Part shown: one piece after another, positions 5,913 through 6,362 of the stretch
Position numbering within the stretch: the stretch's first letter is position 1
How the letters are laid out: every line of letters starts with the position of its first letter
Assembly (NCBI GenBank): GCA_910587205.1
Contig: CAJULZ010000139.1
Span: 1-6,362 of the forward strand
Source: an uncultured Oscillospiraceae bacterium
GTDB taxonomy: Bacteria; Bacillota; Clostridia; Oscillospirales; Oscillospiraceae
Direction: 5' to 3'
DNA length: 6,362 bases
Position numbers and translations under genes: made by a program
The notes under the pieces: model-generated
Databases searched by the model: none
The model's input: the letters and a program-made list of their open reading frames with translations, nothing else
What the model was told of the DNA's origin: nothing

Positions 5913-6282
5913 TGCCCCACCGCCAGTTCGATCAGGGAAGAAATGACCTGTTCAAAGGGCATCCCCGCCGTTTTCATCATATTGGGGTAACGGCTGTGGG
6001 CGGTGAAGCCGGGGATGGTGTTGATCTCATTGAAGATCAGCTTGCCACCCGGCGTCAAACACGGGCAAAGCCCTGACAGCCCAGCGACCGGTATATCCGT
6101 TTGGCGTTGGCCTTGACCTGTTCCGCTGTAATGCGGGCAGGCACACGGATGGCGGAGGTTTCCAGGGTACACTTTTCTGTGAAATTGAAAAAACCTCCGG
6201 CCAGCTCGATCTCGTCCGGCTCTCCCACTGTCAAAGTATCACTTCCCAAGACGGCACAGCCCACCTCAACGCCTGGAACAGC
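5909..6282 (-). pseudogene. vanG: VanG-type D-Ala:D-Ser ligase, C-terminal fragment, frameshifted
   Basis: The C-terminal ATP-grasp part of a VanG-like ligase, which makes D-Ala-D-Ser, the altered peptidoglycan terminus with low vancomycin affinity. From 6282 it reads AVPGVEVGCAVLGSDTLTVG, then EIELAGGFFNFTEKCTLETS and IYRSLGCQGFARV, where a TGA (6057-6055) interrupts. The next frame continues LTPGGKLIFNEINTIPGFTA with the Mg-binding E/N residues, then HSRYPNMM, ending at TGA 5911-5909. About ten bases (the usual DMF between ARV and TP) are missing at the join. A stop (6285-6283) lies directly before Ala; the N-terminal two thirds (normal length about 350 residues) are absent. In the omega-loop, TEKC replaces the TEKY that I expect for VanG. 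The overlap with vanT (ATGA) shows the two were one operon. Confidence 0.85.
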
Positions 6283-6338
6283 TTAGGGCCGTTGAGAAAG
6301 TAGACGATTTTTAATATATGTGGGGGCTTGGAGGCAAG
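6283..6338. other. Junction sequence beyond the ligase fragment
   Basis: These 56 bases show no similarity to a ligase in any frame. On the + strand a short frame ending ...RAVEKVDDF with TAA (6310-6312) is open across part of it. This could be the tail of another element's gene, but it is too short to support. It marks where the van cluster was cut. Confidence 0.3.
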
Positions 6339-6360
6339 AAAAAAGACGCCCCATGGCGTC
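6339..6360 (-). terminator. Intrinsic terminator of a gene lying beyond the window
   Basis: On the minus strand GACGCC (6360-6355) pairs with GGCGTC (6350-6345) around a 4-base loop and is followed by six T (6344-6339). It would end a minus-strand transcript from a gene to the right of the window, so the ligase fragment probably receives little transcription from upstream. Confidence 0.7.
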
Positions 6361-6362
6361 AT

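Larger units (their letters stand above)
2402..6282 (-). mobile_element. Decayed ICE remnant with vanG-type cargo
   Basis: From right to left it holds a ligase fragment, vanT, a sigma-70-like regulator, an HTH small protein, a terminator, tnpW and the N-terminal part of a large serine recombinase, all on the minus strand. The sigma/HTH pair and TnpW are familiar parts of Tn1549-like and related Clostridia ICEs, and the recombinase is of the large serine (Tn4451/TndX-like) type. The limits given are where recognisable homology stops, not att sites; I see no flanking repeats or attachment cores. Conjugation genes are absent. Every recognised gene except the HTH gene shows a visible lesion, so the element is probably immobile. 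Whether the van part and the recombinase part were always one element is inferred from their shared orientation and adjacency. Confidence 0.7.

Noticed and set aside
2402..6282. att sites or flanking direct repeats of the ICE
   Set aside because: No matching core sequence could be seen at the two ends; both ends look like deletion breakpoints, so no attachment site is claimed.
1..6362. CRISPR array, tRNA, rRNA, riboswitch or replication origin
   Set aside because: I found no regularly spaced repeats, no cloverleaf or rRNA signature and no known riboswitch core; the only repeats are the two dyad copies and the promoter half-sites.

Overview
The window looks like chromosome from a GC-rich, low-motility-signal gut-type Clostridia (Oscillospiraceae-like; an inference). 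The reasons are the AGGAGG ribosome binding sites, the sigma-A type promoters, GC-rich chromosomal genes, and a neighbouring remnant of the kind of integrative conjugative element (ICE) that carries van genes in Firmicutes. Except for a gene tail at the far left, every gene reads on the minus strand.

Left third (1-2331). This is intact chromosomal sequence. A 52-codon + strand gene tail (1-159) is followed by a strong hairpin terminator. Convergent to it is a two-gene operon, read from right to left. A radical SAM protein of the TIGR03916 type (958-2226) comes first, then its usual partner of the TIGR03915/DUF4130 type (129-956), one base apart. This pair is predicted, not proven, to act in DNA repair or base modification. 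It has its own near-consensus promoter (2304-2331), overlapped by three ATTTGT half-sites, and a terminator just upstream (2349-2372) that shields it from transcription out of the mobile element.

Middle (about 2402-4235). This is the integration and regulation end of a decayed ICE. It holds the first ~190 residues of a large serine recombinase (one frameshift, then cut off), a TnpW-type small protein (frameshifted), a degenerate spacer, a bidirectional terminator, an HTH small protein, and a sigma-70-like regulator broken by two frameshifts. A 22-base dyad-containing element occurs twice, once upstream of the sigma gene and once upstream of tnpW.

Right third (4260-6362). This is the wreck of a vanG-type glycopeptide-resistance (D-Ala-D-Ser) cluster. 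It holds the C-terminal part of a D-Ala:D-Ser ligase (about 5909-6282), overlapping by ATGA a membrane serine/alanine racemase VanT (4260-5912). VanT has lost about 150 residues of its membrane domain and carries a second frameshift. No vanXY lies between the two genes. The ligase fragment ends abruptly at 6282, and a minus-strand terminator follows at 6339-6360.

Taken together, a vanG-bearing ICE appears to have inserted upstream of a DNA-repair operon and then decayed. Every recognisable ICE and van gene but one is visibly broken, and the chromosomal genes are intact. The element is probably immobile and the resistance genes inactive. Small indels could partly be sequencing errors, but the truncations and the VanT internal deletion could not.
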